DNA from: Madurella fahalii
Taxonomy: Eukaryota > Ascomycota > Sordariomycetes > Sordariales
DNA length: 64,000 bases
Reading direction: 5' to 3'
NCBI GenBank assembly: GCA_029876055.1
Contig: CM056878.1
Coordinates: 3,720,001-3,784,000 of the forward strand
The position numbers and the translations under genes were made by a program. Below are positions 1-12,017 of this stretch, one piece after another. The notes beneath the pieces were generated by a model. That model saw nothing but the letters and a program-made list of their open reading frames with translations, did no database searches and was not told the origin of the DNA. Positions within the stretch are counted from its first letter, which is position 1. The number at the start of each line of letters is the position of its first letter.

Positions 1-589
1 TATATACACTTCACCAAAATACCAGAAGTATTACCATCCCTCTAAGGCCAACCCATGATGAGATCTTCTCAAGGATGTTTGTCAGTGTATAAAGCCACCT
101 GATAAAGAGTGTTACTAATCAACCCACACTGGGAGATGTTGCTCAGAGCCGAGTAAGGACATTAGACATATGGTAACTTCTTTTGCGTGCCTGTCCCCTG
201 GACCACGGACCCCAGATTGCGCCGCATATCCGGAATACTGCAGTTCCAATTGCGTGTACCAAAACTGAGAGCCCCTTGTTGAACTCTGGCGCCCGGCTCG
301 CCCATGTGCACCACCTTTCCGTCACTCGGTTAACAAACTCTTCCTCACTCTCTGTTTTAGTAGGCTTCAGAACGTAAATGAACGTATATTAATTTTTTTT
401 TTTTTTCTTTCCCTTCTCCTGCCTGGAAATATGCAGACTTTTGCGTTCCTTCTGTTGACTGACAGGGACCGGCACACCAATTCAGGTAAAACAGCGTAGG
501 AAGAATAACAACCTGTTAAAAGTGATATGACTCTTCGACTTTACTTCCCTGGAAGTAGGAAGTCCGAAGCCTTCAGACCCCCTCCACAA
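1..589. other. Left-edge non-coding stretch
   Basis: No supported gene. The only ORFs are short, overlap on opposite strands and have no domain or splice context. A T-rich tract near 392-411 is the only compositional feature. The last part probably includes the 3' flank of the minus-strand gene that ends at 590. Confidence 0.6.
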
Positions 590-1022
590 TCAAGCATCAT
601 CCGAGAGAGCGCAACAAATAAAGTCCCTGCCTCCCGGACAAACAGGGGCTATGTTCCGTCTTTGTATTAGCAATCAATCTGGAAGGGGCGTCACGACCAT
701 CGGACGAGGGGATCCGATCTAGGTGTAACTTACGTTCCCCGGCCACGGGGATAACACACTGCTCACGCCACTGGCAGCTGGTACCGGGGCTCTGTCCCGG
801 GCAGGGACTGATCTGGCAGCCCCAGATGTTGGCCGGATCGTTCGGGCATGGCCAGTCGGGCGCCGATCCTTGGATGGGGACGCCGCCCCATCGACTCTCG
901 CAGACGCCCCTGTCGAGGCAGATGCAGCCCGTCTGGCCCCAGAAGGATGAGCACCGGCCGCCGACAGCACCGTGGATGGCGGCCGGTAAGGACAGGAGGA
1001 AGGAAGCGGAGAGTATCTTCAT
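590..1022 (-). CDS. Small secreted cysteine-rich protein with two related Cys modules
   Basis: Two exons: 1022-734 and 648-590. The intron (649-733, 85 nt) has a GTAAGT donor, a GCTAAT branch site and an ACATAG acceptor. The spliced product is about 115 aa. Residues 1-18 form a signal peptide (hydrophobic core, Ala/Gly before the cut). The mature part has an even number of cysteines, twelve: 24, 33, 35, 41, 59, 69, 74, 83, 89, 100, 108 and 109. Without splicing the frame runs on into unrelated sequence and loses the terminal Cys-Cys, so the cysteine pattern itself supports the intron. The layout CxC...C...GG...CPxDPxxIxxC followed by a shorter C...C...CPGxxDxxCC resembles a Cys module common in fungal small secreted proteins and next to some fungal lysozymes. 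Two copies in tandem is my inference. A disulfide-rich effector or antimicrobial-type role is plausible but not shown. Confidence 0.75.
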
Positions 1023-3163
1023 GACGGAATCGACCCCTGGGTTTATGGCTCGGTTCTGTCCAATTCCTGGTTGCTAGCGCAGCAAAAGACGAGACGAATC
1101 GAATGCTTTACTATCCCTGGTAAGGCAATGTGAAGTCAGGGTTGACAGTTTGGTAGCGCTCGATCTACGGCAGGCGGAGGTCATATTTTACGGCGCTTAC
1201 ACGGAGAGGCTCGATCCATTTTAATACCTGTCGACTCCGACTACCATCCAAACCGGACTCTGAATCACACCGACGCTCCCGGATGCTGATTGCTGCAGTT
1301 AAGGTAGGCGCCGCGAAAGCATTGTCACGATGCTCGAGGCTTTCGATTACGAGAGAAGATTTCCGAAAAGAGCCACAATGAGACCTTGGAATACGTATTT
1401 TTAGTCAAATGCAAGGTATGGATTTGTGGGCTCGCACGAGCGTCGAACAGAGGACGGAGCCAGTAACTGATAGACGTCGATCTCAATGGACCGTGTGCTT
1501 TGTCTCTGGCCTGATCCTAAAAATAATAGTGACCCTAAGTGAAATCCAATGAGGGGGACACATAGCTTCCATTACTCAACACACTCTGGCATGTCGAATA
1601 TTTGGTCCGTTTGGTGGTCAGCGGATGGAAACGATGAGTAATCAATGGCGGTCCCAGCCGGAACTACATTTGCCCCGAGGTGGGTAAGCAGTATGCAGAT
1701 CATCTTAGCATAAGGTCGCGGAAGGATATGAGTGGCCCCCTAGGTATTTTTGTCAACCACACTCAACCCCAACCGTGAAGTTCTGTTTAGGGCTACCTCG
1801 GCCTACCGAGGGTTAAGAATGTAAATCGCTCGTCATACTACGTTGCTCGCTGTAAAAAGTATGTTATCTTATGAGGTATAACATGAGAAAAGCTCGAAAA
1901 CGTCTATTCAGTCCGTAGAGCATATATTATATGCGTAGGTAGGGTCCGATCATGTTTCCTACCTTATACTTGATTGATCAAAATTGTATGTACATGGTCG
2001 AGCTTGGGAATACAAAGCCCCGAGGCAAACAGGATTGCCGGCTGGATGATAAATAGAGACAGATCGACCAGTTAAGCCCCATCAGTCTCATTACAACGTC
2101 AAGCAGAGATTTTAGTGAGGTTGGATACCAGTGTAACTCAACTGCCTCACGATTCACCTACAATTTCTCACATTTGAACTGCAACTCCAGCTAGAGCATT
2201 AGCCCTTAACCGGAATCTTTGTCGAGCCTCTGTGGAAATATAAATAATGCATGTTAGACGACAGTTCCGTGACACGTACACGCGTCGGATTCCTCGTGCA
2301 TAGAACTCCTTGACAGTACACTTGTTCCCCTGGGCATGGCTTGCTCCTCGATGTGTAACCACAGCTGTCGCAGAAGCACTCTGCTTAGTCTATGACGCGC
2401 TGGCGCAAGTCGCCCTTCCAGTCAAACGTGTAATCCGCATGGGTACCGTAACCGCTCATGCCTTCAAAGCCTCATACAAATGGGTTGGGCGTACCCCTGG
2501 GCTACATGCGGTTCAATTTAGTCCGACCGTATCCTAGGGTGCCTCGTACGGGCGTTGAAGGATGCGCACCGGGTGCGATGGCAGACACGGGGAGCGTTTG
2601 GAAAGACAGCACAGTTCATGGTGTTGTACATGTGGGATTGATCATCTGGGCTACCGAGGATATTGCCATCCCAGCATCTACGTAAGTACCTTAGGTTTTT
2701 GTGGGCTCCAATTTTGTGGCCCCCAAGATTGCCGACTTTGTTAGACCCCTTTCCAATGTACCTTTGAAGGGCTGTAATCTCATAAACAAGTAAAACATAC
2801 GGTTAGTTAGTTCATAGAAGCCAGTCAGGGTTCAACCCAGAAATTATACTGCGGTACTCGGGAACGCGTTGGTCGACGCATGGTCCCCTAATTAAGAATC
2901 ACTTACCTTACCCACCGAACGCTCATGCAAGGTGGAATCCGCTCTTGAGGCCGGGGACTCTGGGTTCAAAACCCACGGATACCGGCTGTACTACCAGAAC
3001 GCTATATCCCGGCGCACATGGCGCGAAACATCATTGTCATAAAACAGCCAACATCTAGCCGCCTCAGCTCCCTTCGCCATCATCAACGGTACCTCCTCGT
3101 CTCTCAATTCCAAGCCAAGGGTTCTTCGCATTTTTATCCTCTTTCTACTGAAAGCATTCATTA
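1023..3163. other. Long gene-free interval
   Basis: About 2.1 kb upstream of the cysteine-rich protein. ORFs are all under 85 codons, overlap each other on both strands and show no domains, signal peptides or splice pairing. I see no repeats or transposon coding. The first few hundred bases probably hold the promoter of the 1022 gene. Confidence 0.55.
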
Positions 3164-4048
3164 TTGTTTATGGAATGCAGTGGCGGATGGCTCAGGGTGC
3201 CCCCTTTCCGGTCCCCCTTGGCTCAATCAGTTCTGCGCGCTACCTCGGCGATACTTCTCCTCGTAAGCCTGGGGTACTTGATATACTGCAGTGCAAGATC
3301 TGGAGCACACCTGGTTTCTGGTTATATGGTGGTATGGAGTTCCCGGTTTTGCCTGTCTGTCCCTTTCCCGATTTGCAAGATGCGGGCTGACAGCACCCGA
3401 TGTAGGATCTGGTTTTTACCCGTCTTCACCAGGGTCTGCGCCCTGATTTTTTGGTCGCGCATCCCGCTCCCGGTTGTGCCGAGTTCGGATGGACGTCTTT
3501 CGCCGACATTATTGGAATTTTCTTGGCGGTATTTGGCGGCATAGCCCTCATGCTCGCGTACGGTCAGAACCGTGAATGCAGCACTGATGACTGCGATGCC
3601 CTTCGCTCTTATCCGGCAGGCCCATTTCGAGACACGGCTGCCTTCTTGTTATATGCTATTGCGTGCGTCGTTACTGTCCCGTTCGAGTATGCTACTCTTC
3701 ATTTATCTCGTAGCCATTAATTCATTGACAGGACGGCAACCTTTTCCTCCACCGTCAATGGCTTCGTTCGGTGTTGTACGAGAAGGGATAGTTAAAGCTG
3801 CTGACACACCTGAAATCCTGGATAATCTTATATCTGGTTATTATTCTATAGCTAATTTTCGAAGCCTAGTACTGTTAATAAAATTGTTAACGTCGCTTCT
3901 CTCGATATTAGTTGTACGGCTTTACATACCGTCACGGCACGCTGCTTTCCTCTCTGCCGCTTCTATGAATTTCGTATTCTCTTCTGGAGCTACTCCCAAG
4001 TTTACGGTTAGCTGTAGGAGAGACGAAGCCCTGTTTTCTATCCATTAA
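3164..4048 (+). pseudogene. Possible relic or unresolved multi-exon membrane protein
   Basis: Three overlapping plus-strand reading frames (3164-3544, 3451-3720, 3572-4048) each contain membrane-like hydrophobic segments. Examples are an AILLLVSLGYLIY stretch, an IIGIFLAVFGGIALMLAY stretch, and later a SLVLLIKLLTSLLSILVV stretch. I could not find splice pairs that join them into one frame. They may be exons of an unrecognised polytopic protein, a decayed copy, or chance. No family is recognised. Confidence 0.25.
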
Positions 4049-4415
4049 GTAACAAACCTATCTGCTTCGTAACTCCTTAAATGGTATTTCGTTGGGAAAA
4101 TAGCTTCTAGTTGCTGCTAGGCGTGGTGTACAGCAAATTCGCCTCTCCGACATTATCATAGGCTTTGCAGTTCACTTGTGGTTGACCGTTCGCCTTATGG
4201 CATAGCAGCATCAATACACTTGGCCTTGTAGGGCCTTGCTACCCGTAATAGCAGGGCGCTGCTTCCTACGGACTGGAGTTCTCACAGCGGAGGCAGCTGA
4301 TGGTAAGGGAAAGCAATACAATGCCATCCAGCTATCTGTTGTCTTCTCAATCTGACGTAAGGTCTGGGCTACGTTGCGCGGCCAGATCGCCCGCCACCTG
4401 GGATTATGTTCCCAC

Positions 4416-7400
4416 TCATGACTTCGAAGTCGAGCAAATAGACATAATCTTCAATTTCCCGAAAAACCTCTTGTGCCGCTCTCTCCAAGACTTGTTTGCC
4501 CGCTGCCGTTCGCTTGACACCTGGCTGTCAGCCGAGGTACTAGCCCTAGTACTCTCGAGCGGCGGTGCGGGATCTGAGCCTTGACAGGATCTCGCATTTT
4601 TGTGCGGCTCGTCCACCGGAATGACGGTAACCTGCACGTCCGCGGGCCCAACGATTGTCGTCCGCACAGCCCCCCCCCACGAGGCCGATCAGTCGGAAGA
4701 GAGACGGCAGCATGTCCTGGTTCAATCTGCTTCCGCTCACGACCCCCTTCAATCATACTCTCTGACTGCATGGATTCTTCGAACGCCATCATAAAAGACT
4801 GCGCACTCCTCTCGACAACAAGTGGGAACTGGTCGCTTCGGGAATTTGTCGCCGACGATGCATGCGGTAGAGTGTTCCACGTCTCGATACCCTTGTCGAG
4901 AACGATGCGGACCGGTGCGTCGGGCGTGTCAGGCAGGATGACGCCCGGCTGGACGTGCGACGACCCGAGCCGGTTGGGAATGCGTGTCAACGTCACGGTG
5001 CCACCGGCCGAGGAGCCGGTGGCCTTGAGCGAGAGGGTGGCAGCGTGACCTGTATTAGCTACCGTGACTTCGGCTAACTGCTCGCCGTGAACCTCTATCT
5101 GCTGGTTTCCTGATAGAACGGGGGAGAGGTGAGAAAGTAAGCTGCCGAAGATGCCTAGATCCGGGGCCTTGAGGGCTTGCTTGTCATTTTCGGATGGCGT
5201 GGTGGGAGCGTCCGGTTGTGCTTTTTCTTTCGCTTTGTGAAAGTGCATGTCCTCCCAGTCGCTTGCTGCTAAGAAGGACTCGGGCACACTGAAGACCAGT
5301 GGCCGGATGAGTGGTTTCATGTTAACGACGCAAGACTTGCCATCTGCCGTGAAGGCGAGGTAGGTGATAGCTTCATCGCCATCGGCAACTCTCTCGAAAC
5401 TTGCTTCTGGCGCGTCAGTACGTAGCTTGGAGGATTCGGAGGGGTGGTTAGACACACTAGACGTGTAATTCCACAGATATATCCCGGTTTCTCCTGCGAG
5501 GGCTATGATGGGTGGCGATGGGTGGAAGCTAACTCAAACTCCTTCTTGTCTCGACTGGGGTAGGGCGCTTCTAACCGTCTCAACCACTTCAAACATTGTG
5601 CGACGAGGAACGGCCGCGTGGGATTCTGAGTATCGAACACACTGACATAAATCGGGGAGGACCGTATCTGCTCCACAAGGTAGATATGATCTCCGGTGTC
5701 GTCGAATTCCAGCCAGTAGAGTAACACGCGCTCCCACCCCTTTCACGCGCCAAGTCGGTGATACTGGTCCATCGAGTAGCCACCTGCGTCATCCCTCGGC
5801 AACAGCCAGAAACTGTGATTTGGTCTTCGTTCATCAAGAGGAAGAATTGCTGAGGTGTAGCCCCAAGATAAGTCGTGCTCGTCAAGAGTGTATAGCGTTC
5901 GCAGGACGACGAAGCTTTGGCAGTTTGGGTGTATAGCGAGAGGGAGCTGTAGAGCACCGAGAGATAGAGTCTGGTATATTTGTAGGAGGACCTCGGAGGG
6001 ACTCAGAGGAATTTCCAACACTCCAAGCCGCGTTTGCTTAGTAACTTCAAACGCCTCAATCTTAGCGACCCAGCCTCGGGCATATGTATCATTGCTGAAT
6101 ATGTCTTCTCGCCTTTGGCTGTCCTGATAACAGCCGAGAAACGCTCTAAAAATTGCGCACCAAATTAGCTCCCGTTTCAGCCACGAGAAGTGAGTTCTAT
6201 GACAGACCTTGTCGGATAGACGCTGAGCACGACGTCGCGCTTCCCATCATGGGCGAGACGCGAGATCTTGTTGATTGGCTCGCTGCTAATATCCGTATTC
6301 GATGATGCCAATGTGAGCAGGGGCTTGACTTTCATGGCCGGGTTGCCGAGCTTGCTGGGGAAGAACGCGCCGATTTCTTCCCAGATACAGGACGGGGCCA
6401 CTCTCAGGCGGTAGTCCCACTCCCGTGCGATCTTCTGGAGGCATTCGCCCAGTTCCCTCATACTCGTAGCTAGTGATGTGATGCAGGCGAGTGACAATTG
6501 AGAGCTGGCCAACTCCGTGGACCAGCTGAGCAGAGGTCCGTACCGTATCGCATGGCGAAAAATATAACAAACCTCGATCCAGATCATGATCGCTCTGGGC
6601 GATGTGACCAGATTGTTCAGCACGGATATGAGCGACGTATATACCCCTGCTAGCTTGGAACTCGTAGTATTCAGCTCGGTCCCGCCGAGATGGATCGTCC
6701 AATACGAGGCTGCATAGGGGAGTAAAGGGAATTTAGAGCGTAACTGCCCCTCGACTGTCCGAGTATCGTGTGCATCCGATAGTCGTTGTTGTGGGATTCT
6801 CTCCGTTAAATATCTCACCAGCTCTCGTGAGGAGTGCGTTCGCCACCGAAGGGGACGGGAGAAAAAGCACGCCCCTGAAGAGAGGTCCTCTGTCCAGTTC
6901 GCGAGTGTCGCTACCACTGAGGTACTCTCTGACTGAAGCGTGAATGAATCTGAGGGTCACCGAGGCCGAATCCCCACCTCGCATGGCCGCCATCTCCTGT
7001 TCCACGAGTCCTCCACAAGTGGTGATGACCGTGTCCAGAAAATCAGTTATGTCTCGCGAATCTTCGTCCATATCCTCCGTGGTGAAGGATATAGTTGCGT
7101 CCTGGAGCTCTAGTGAGTTAAGATCACGGTGGCTGAGTAACGTCCACAGGAATATCTTTCCGGCCAACTCCAGAGTTGCCCTGCCAGCCTCAGCGATCTG
7201 GGTGAAAATCCGTTCGTACATAACCTCCAAGCCTTCTGGGACGTCGAGCTCAGATATGGCGATTTCACGCTTCGATGGCGTTAGGGCGCGGCATTTGAGA
7301 TACGATATCATGAGGCGCGCCCACAAGAACATGCCGTCTGCACGGCGAGTGAGCTTCTTTGTGATGCTCTCAAGATCCATGCCGCGAGGCAACAGTTTGT

Positions 7401-9032
7401 TTTTCTGGATACGTTCCAGCTCGAAGCGGAGGTACTGTTGGACGTCGTGTACGTTGGAGTTGCCTACGGTGAGTGGCACCAGGCCATCTATGCCCTTAAT
7501 GAGGGGTCCAACTGTAAGCCTGCTAAACAAGGCCAGGCTCACAGAAGGTAACCTTGCGAGATGGGAAAGTCTCGGCGCCAATTCTGCATCAACCGCGGCG
7601 CACTCATCCACGCCGTCCAGGATAATAAGCACCTCCCCTAAGAATGGTAAGCCACAGCAGATATCAAACAGCTCGCCCAGCTCAGCAAGGGGAGGCGGTG
7701 GGTTGGCCATCCGATGCAAAGTACATGGCGGAGGAGAACGCATCCAGCACACTCTGCTGTTTGGCGTATCGTTGCAGCATCTGGCTAAGTACTGCGCGGT
7801 ATGCCTCAATAGCGGTATTCGATCGATACGTCAAGGAATCGAAGAAGAAGTAAAAGGTAAGGACATCCGAGCGTTCAGCTCTAAGCCAATCGAGGAGTGC
7901 GGATGCCAGAATCGTCTTGCCGCTTCCAGGCTTCCCTATTATGGATGAGAGGTTTGTACTGTTGGCAATCGAACCGAGTAAGGCAATGGGGAGGACTCAC
8001 CGCTAACCCATAGATGGCACGGCTCATCTCCAGCCATCCCCTGCATCCAAGCCTCGAATGCTGACTCTTGGAAAATCCAAGTCGAGGTTCCAGGCAGGCG
8101 CGCTTGACGGGCGGCATCGAAACGAGCCCGAAATGATGAAGGAGCAAGCCAGCCCCGTATCCGATGGAAGAGATCATCTGGGGATGAACGTTAACAGGGC
8201 TGCAAAACGGAGAGATAAGATACTGCAGGTTTGACGTACAGTCGGCGTCTGGCTGAGGCTGCCTTCGCTCCGGGTCTCTCTGTTGCCCCGCAGGTTGAGC
8301 ATCTCCCGATCCCTGGATCTGTAGGAGCAGTAGCTCATCCGCTGCCCGGCGCCTATGAACTTTCATCTGATTTAACGTTTCATCGAATCTGAATGGCTTC
8401 CAGACGGCCCTCGCGAGGACCCGAATTTTGCTTTTGGTAACTCCCCAGCGTCAACACTGTGAAAGACGAGAGCGACGGTTCGAGACTCACGTCCGTTGCT
8501 CCGGAAGAATATCTTTGTGACGCCGATCAAATACTCCAAGAGATCCCGGAAGACGTCTTCCAGAATCCCCCGTAGCCTTCCCGGCTCATCCTTGGAACAC
8601 TTTTGCTCGACGTCTTTGAAGAAGGAAATCTCTTCTGTCAACTCTCTTAGGCTCTCCACGAGCTTCTCGAAAATCGCTCATAGTTGCTTGCGAGCTGAAT
8701 TCATCAGTATGACGCTATTAGATCGAAGGTTTTGACAGAACACTGACCTGGAGAACCACGCGGATCCCACCACAGACGGTTGCAAAATGAATCGGATCGA
8801 CCTGGCACAGGACATCCAGTGCGCTGCACAGCGGGTGAAGTGCTTCTATGAATCGCCGGACGCCCTTCGAGTTCCCGTCGTTTTGTTCGATCAAGCGCAA
8901 CTTGCTGATCCCGGCGAGGACCTGGGGGCCGTTGGTGCACTCGTCGAAAAGTTTCCTCTCGCGATCGGGGAGCTGTTCGATGAGGAACTGAAAGGTATCC
9001 GTCGTGTGTGTGATATGAGGTCGAGACTCCAT
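4416..9032 (-). pseudogene. Broken fungal NLR: helical N-terminal domain, NACHT ATPase, WD-like C-terminus
   Basis: Read from 9032 downward. Exon 1 (9032-8748) and following exons give the helical N-terminal region typical of fungal NACHT proteins. Introns with good signals are 8695-8747, 8441-8490, 8178-8239 and 7936-8000. The last splits the Walker A motif, which reads GKPGSGKT after splicing. Walker B is LIILDGVDE near 7630-7600. The C-terminal part includes a WD-like IYLWNY segment near 5470. The coding series then shifts frame repeatedly: at the G4 run 7689-7692, at about 6810-6835, at about 6180-6220, at the GGG near 5510, and at the C9 run 4670-4678. There is also an in-frame TGA at 5743-5745. 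A further shift near 8670-8673 is possible, but an alternative acceptor could avoid it. Each break joins two frames that look like parts of one family, with no credible intron between them. NLRs of this type sense non-self and trigger regulated cell death in hyphal fusion. This copy should not make a full protein. Homopolymer sequencing errors are the alternative, but the other long genes here are intact. Confidence 0.8.
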
Positions 9033-10668
9033 CGCGCGCGGCCGGCGGTTCTAACAGGTATGGAATGCAAGAATCACCAGCCTACCTTATTCTGAGCCTC
9101 TGAGGGGATTTGCTCCGGAGATGGAGATCTTGTCTAATCTGGCGAGTTCAACTCCCTGCCCAACTCCTGCGTTGATGCCTCAGGATAGAAAATGCGCAGG
9201 TGGGAATCACGGGACCGGACAATAGGGGTCGAGATTAGGGCAGGGAAAACCTAAGGTACCTAGTCTCTGGCATACGGCCTCGTTTTTCTGGCTGGAGTGG
9301 CTGGCTTGGGGCGGGGCTTGTGTAAGTCGTCGTGGCATGAGTGCTGTTGTCGCGCAAAAGCGACGCCGCAATTGCTGTTGCAACAGCAATTGCACCTTAA
9401 GTATGACAGCTATAGATGTAGGTCACCTGATATTTGTCTTCTAGATGAGTCTGTGGCCGTTGCAAACATTTTTGGCCTCTTATGTAATTTTGCACTCTAA
9501 GAAATGGAATCGGAGGACCTGTCTAAAGACGTCGGTCAACAAGGCGTCCACAGGATCTTGTGGCTGGTAATGCCACGAGTGGCGTGCTTTGCTAACCGAT
9601 CTGCAAAGGCCTTGTCAGTCCGTCTGCCCAAAACCTTGCCCTTTAATGCTCGGCTTGTTCGCGCGGGTAGAAGGCGGCCATACCCCCGATTGAATGAACC
9701 GCAATGCACAACTTTAAAAGCTTACTTGTAGGGCAAAATGCGTGGTTGAGGGATAACTTTCTGAGAAAGGATCTCTGTGCGGTACCATGAATGGAAGGAG
9801 CACGATGAATATGTACCTTTGACTTTACATTCGATCGGGTTGAAGAATATCGTGGTTACCTGAGTGATTATCTTAAGACTGACGGTGGCGACGCTTCCAA
9901 TTGATATCCCACCGAACCTACAGGTGCCTCATCTGAAGACATCCTGGACAGGTAACTGTGTAACAGGGTAGAACCCACTATTGACGTAAAAGGACGGCTT
10001 TGATTTGCTACTGATACGCTTATACGCGTGGAAGACAAGAGTATAGTAGAGAAGTTGGTGATGTCAGAATTATGGTGTTGAGGAAGAGAGTGTGGCTCGC
10101 CTCTAGGCACTTAAGTGCCCATTGGAAACTGCCCACAATCGGTGAAGTGGGCAGAGCGCACGGATCGCAGAGCGATCCTTCCTCAAGAGACTCACTAATC
10201 TACATATCTTATCAACACGTGATATCTGTCCATCCCCCCGTTCTCAGATACGGGTATCAGCTACGGATACTAGCAGTTTTCCTCATTATGTAGTGGGTCA
10301 GCGTCACAGCTCCATTACCGCAGGAGATATAACATCATGGTTCTCGGCACGTTGTAGACCTGCTACCCATCAAAAATGCTGGTAGTTGATTAACTAATTA
10401 TTACTTAGTCAGGGCGCTACAAATTGCGTCGGCGGGAAAATCCGGATCCCCATACCCAACGCCGGTGTCTGGCTCATCCGCATTCCACCAAGTTGCCATC
10501 CTCTCCTTTAGCCTTTCTTCCCTGCTACGTAGAATAAATCACTAAGTCCTCACCTAGTCCCTACGAACTGGAATTCTCTGGCTTTTGGCCAAACGCGGAA
10601 ACCCTAGTGTAATCTCAGCGGTCCCTCCATGCTCGCACGTGGCCACGGGGAAGATGAAAAATCGCGAC
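9033..10668. other. Intergenic, no supported gene
   Basis: About 1.6 kb between the NLR start and the methyltransferase 3' end. ORFs are short and overlapping. The notable item is a perfect 26-bp palindrome at 9368-9393. No transposon coding is seen. Confidence 0.55.
9368..9393. repeat. Perfect 26-bp palindrome
   Basis: The 26 bases are identical to their reverse complement, centred between 9380 and 9381 on TTGCAA, with GCAATTGC at both outer ends. There is no spacer, so it could form a cruciform or bind a dimeric protein. It lies about 340 bp upstream of the NLR start codon, within promoter distance. Confidence 0.9.
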
Positions 10669-12017
10669 TTACGCTTCATAGTATGCATGATTTGTCCGGC
10701 TCTTCAACTCCTTGCGCACCGCGGCGAGATACAGCTGTGTCTCCGCGAGGTCCCATCCGTGCACCTCAGTCAGCACGTAGAGGGCAAAACCCTCGAGGCC
10801 GCTCTCGGTAGCGATGAGGTTGTAGTAGCCGACTTCCTTCAACTTACGGTCGGCCGGCCACCCACCCAGTGGCAGCTTGAGGCGGCGTTCTTGGACGTTT
10901 TGGAACCCGGCCCCCTTCATCCAGCCGATGTTGTTTCCGACAGTGGCGAAGGTACGGCCCAGCTTCTCGCCGGCCTGGACAAAGAGAGGCGCCCACTGGT
11001 TCCACGCCGAATCGGGCCCGACCGAGCCGTCGTCCGAGACGACGTTCAGGTCGTTGTCCATGTGCTCGATCCAACCGCCCGGCTTGAGACAGCGGTATGC
11101 CTCCTTATACAGGGCCGGCCAGTCCTTGATAGATCCCATCATAAGGCGCAGGTGGATAAAGTCGAAGTGGTTGTCGGGGTAGGTCCACGGGAGCTGGGCG
11201 TCGTCGAGCTCAAACTTGCAGTTTGGCGGCACCCAGGAGGGCTGGATAGGCGAGAGATCCGTGCCAATCACCTCGGCGGATGGGAACTGGTCGGCGAAGT
11301 CTCTCCAGAGGTGTTACTATTGTTCGCGCACTCCGCCGGGAAGGGGTTGGAAGCTTCATACAATGCCCAAATACCGGTTCCCGTACCAATGTCAATTACC
11401 CTTTGTGGATTGTCGGAGATGGGGGCGAAGTAGAGCTTATTATCCATAGCGACAAGGAGCATTTGGTGGCTAGAAAGATATTGAAAGAAAGGTCCCTAGG
11501 TAAGCGCGAGCCGAGACTGATCGAAAACGTATCGCGGATATCTCACTTCAAATCAAGATGTTCGTTTTGCCTTTCATCGTTGGGGCCCCTGGCAGTAGCA
11601 AGATCAGCCCATACGCGACGGCGGGATGGCGGCCCTTAGGGGCCATGGGAACAAAACACACCAGTACTCGGTCCCGGTATTGAAGTTGTGGAAAGTCCGG
11701 CCATGGATCCTCCGGTAGTCCATAATGCTTTCCGTAAGGGAAGCGGTGGTACTAGAGCTACGCACCACTCCAGTTAGGGTGCTTTTTGAGTTTCCAAGGC
11801 TGAACGGGTGCCTACCTGTCATTCTCCAGCATAGAATCAGTCTCATTGTCGGGGTGCTCATGGCTCGGGTCCTGTGGTATTTAGACAACAGTAAGCATTC
11901 CGAGACATTGACGTGCCTTATCAAGGCGGTTGTCAGCCGTACCACTGCAATGCCGGGCCTCGCGGATGTTGTGTCGCCCGCCGGTGGACGGCCAGACGTC
12001 TCGCCCGACGATGCCAT
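10669..12017 (-). CDS. SAM-dependent methyltransferase, LaeA/UMTA type
   Basis: Six exons: 12017-11943, 11871-11816, 11757-11662, 11588-11547, 11469-11362 and 11302-10669. The introns are 71, 58, 73, 77 and 59 nt. All joins keep frame and give 336 aa. The disordered acidic/Ser-rich N-terminus (about 1-55) leads into the conserved DYRRIHGRTFHNF...EYWGPNDE segment shared by fungal LaeA-like methyltransferases. SAM motif I is VIDIGTGTGIWAL from residue 114. The acidic residue of motif II follows in VIGTDLS, and a conserved PPNCKFELDD...PW segment comes after it. The C-terminal part (LKPGGWIEHMDND) is the usual class I Rossmann continuation. LaeA itself is a nuclear regulator of secondary metabolism, but this large family is mostly unassigned and I do not claim orthology. 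The upstream side faces the CBS gene, 3 kb away. Confidence 0.9.

Noticed and set aside
2925..2995. tRNA-like T-arm (TGGG-TTCAAAA-CCCA)
   Set aside because: The T-arm hairpin is present but no matching acceptor 5' strand or D-arm lies at the required distance upstream.
10585..11433. 282-codon plus-strand ORF
   Set aside because: Antisense to the methyltransferase, whose motifs and splice sites are clear on the minus strand.
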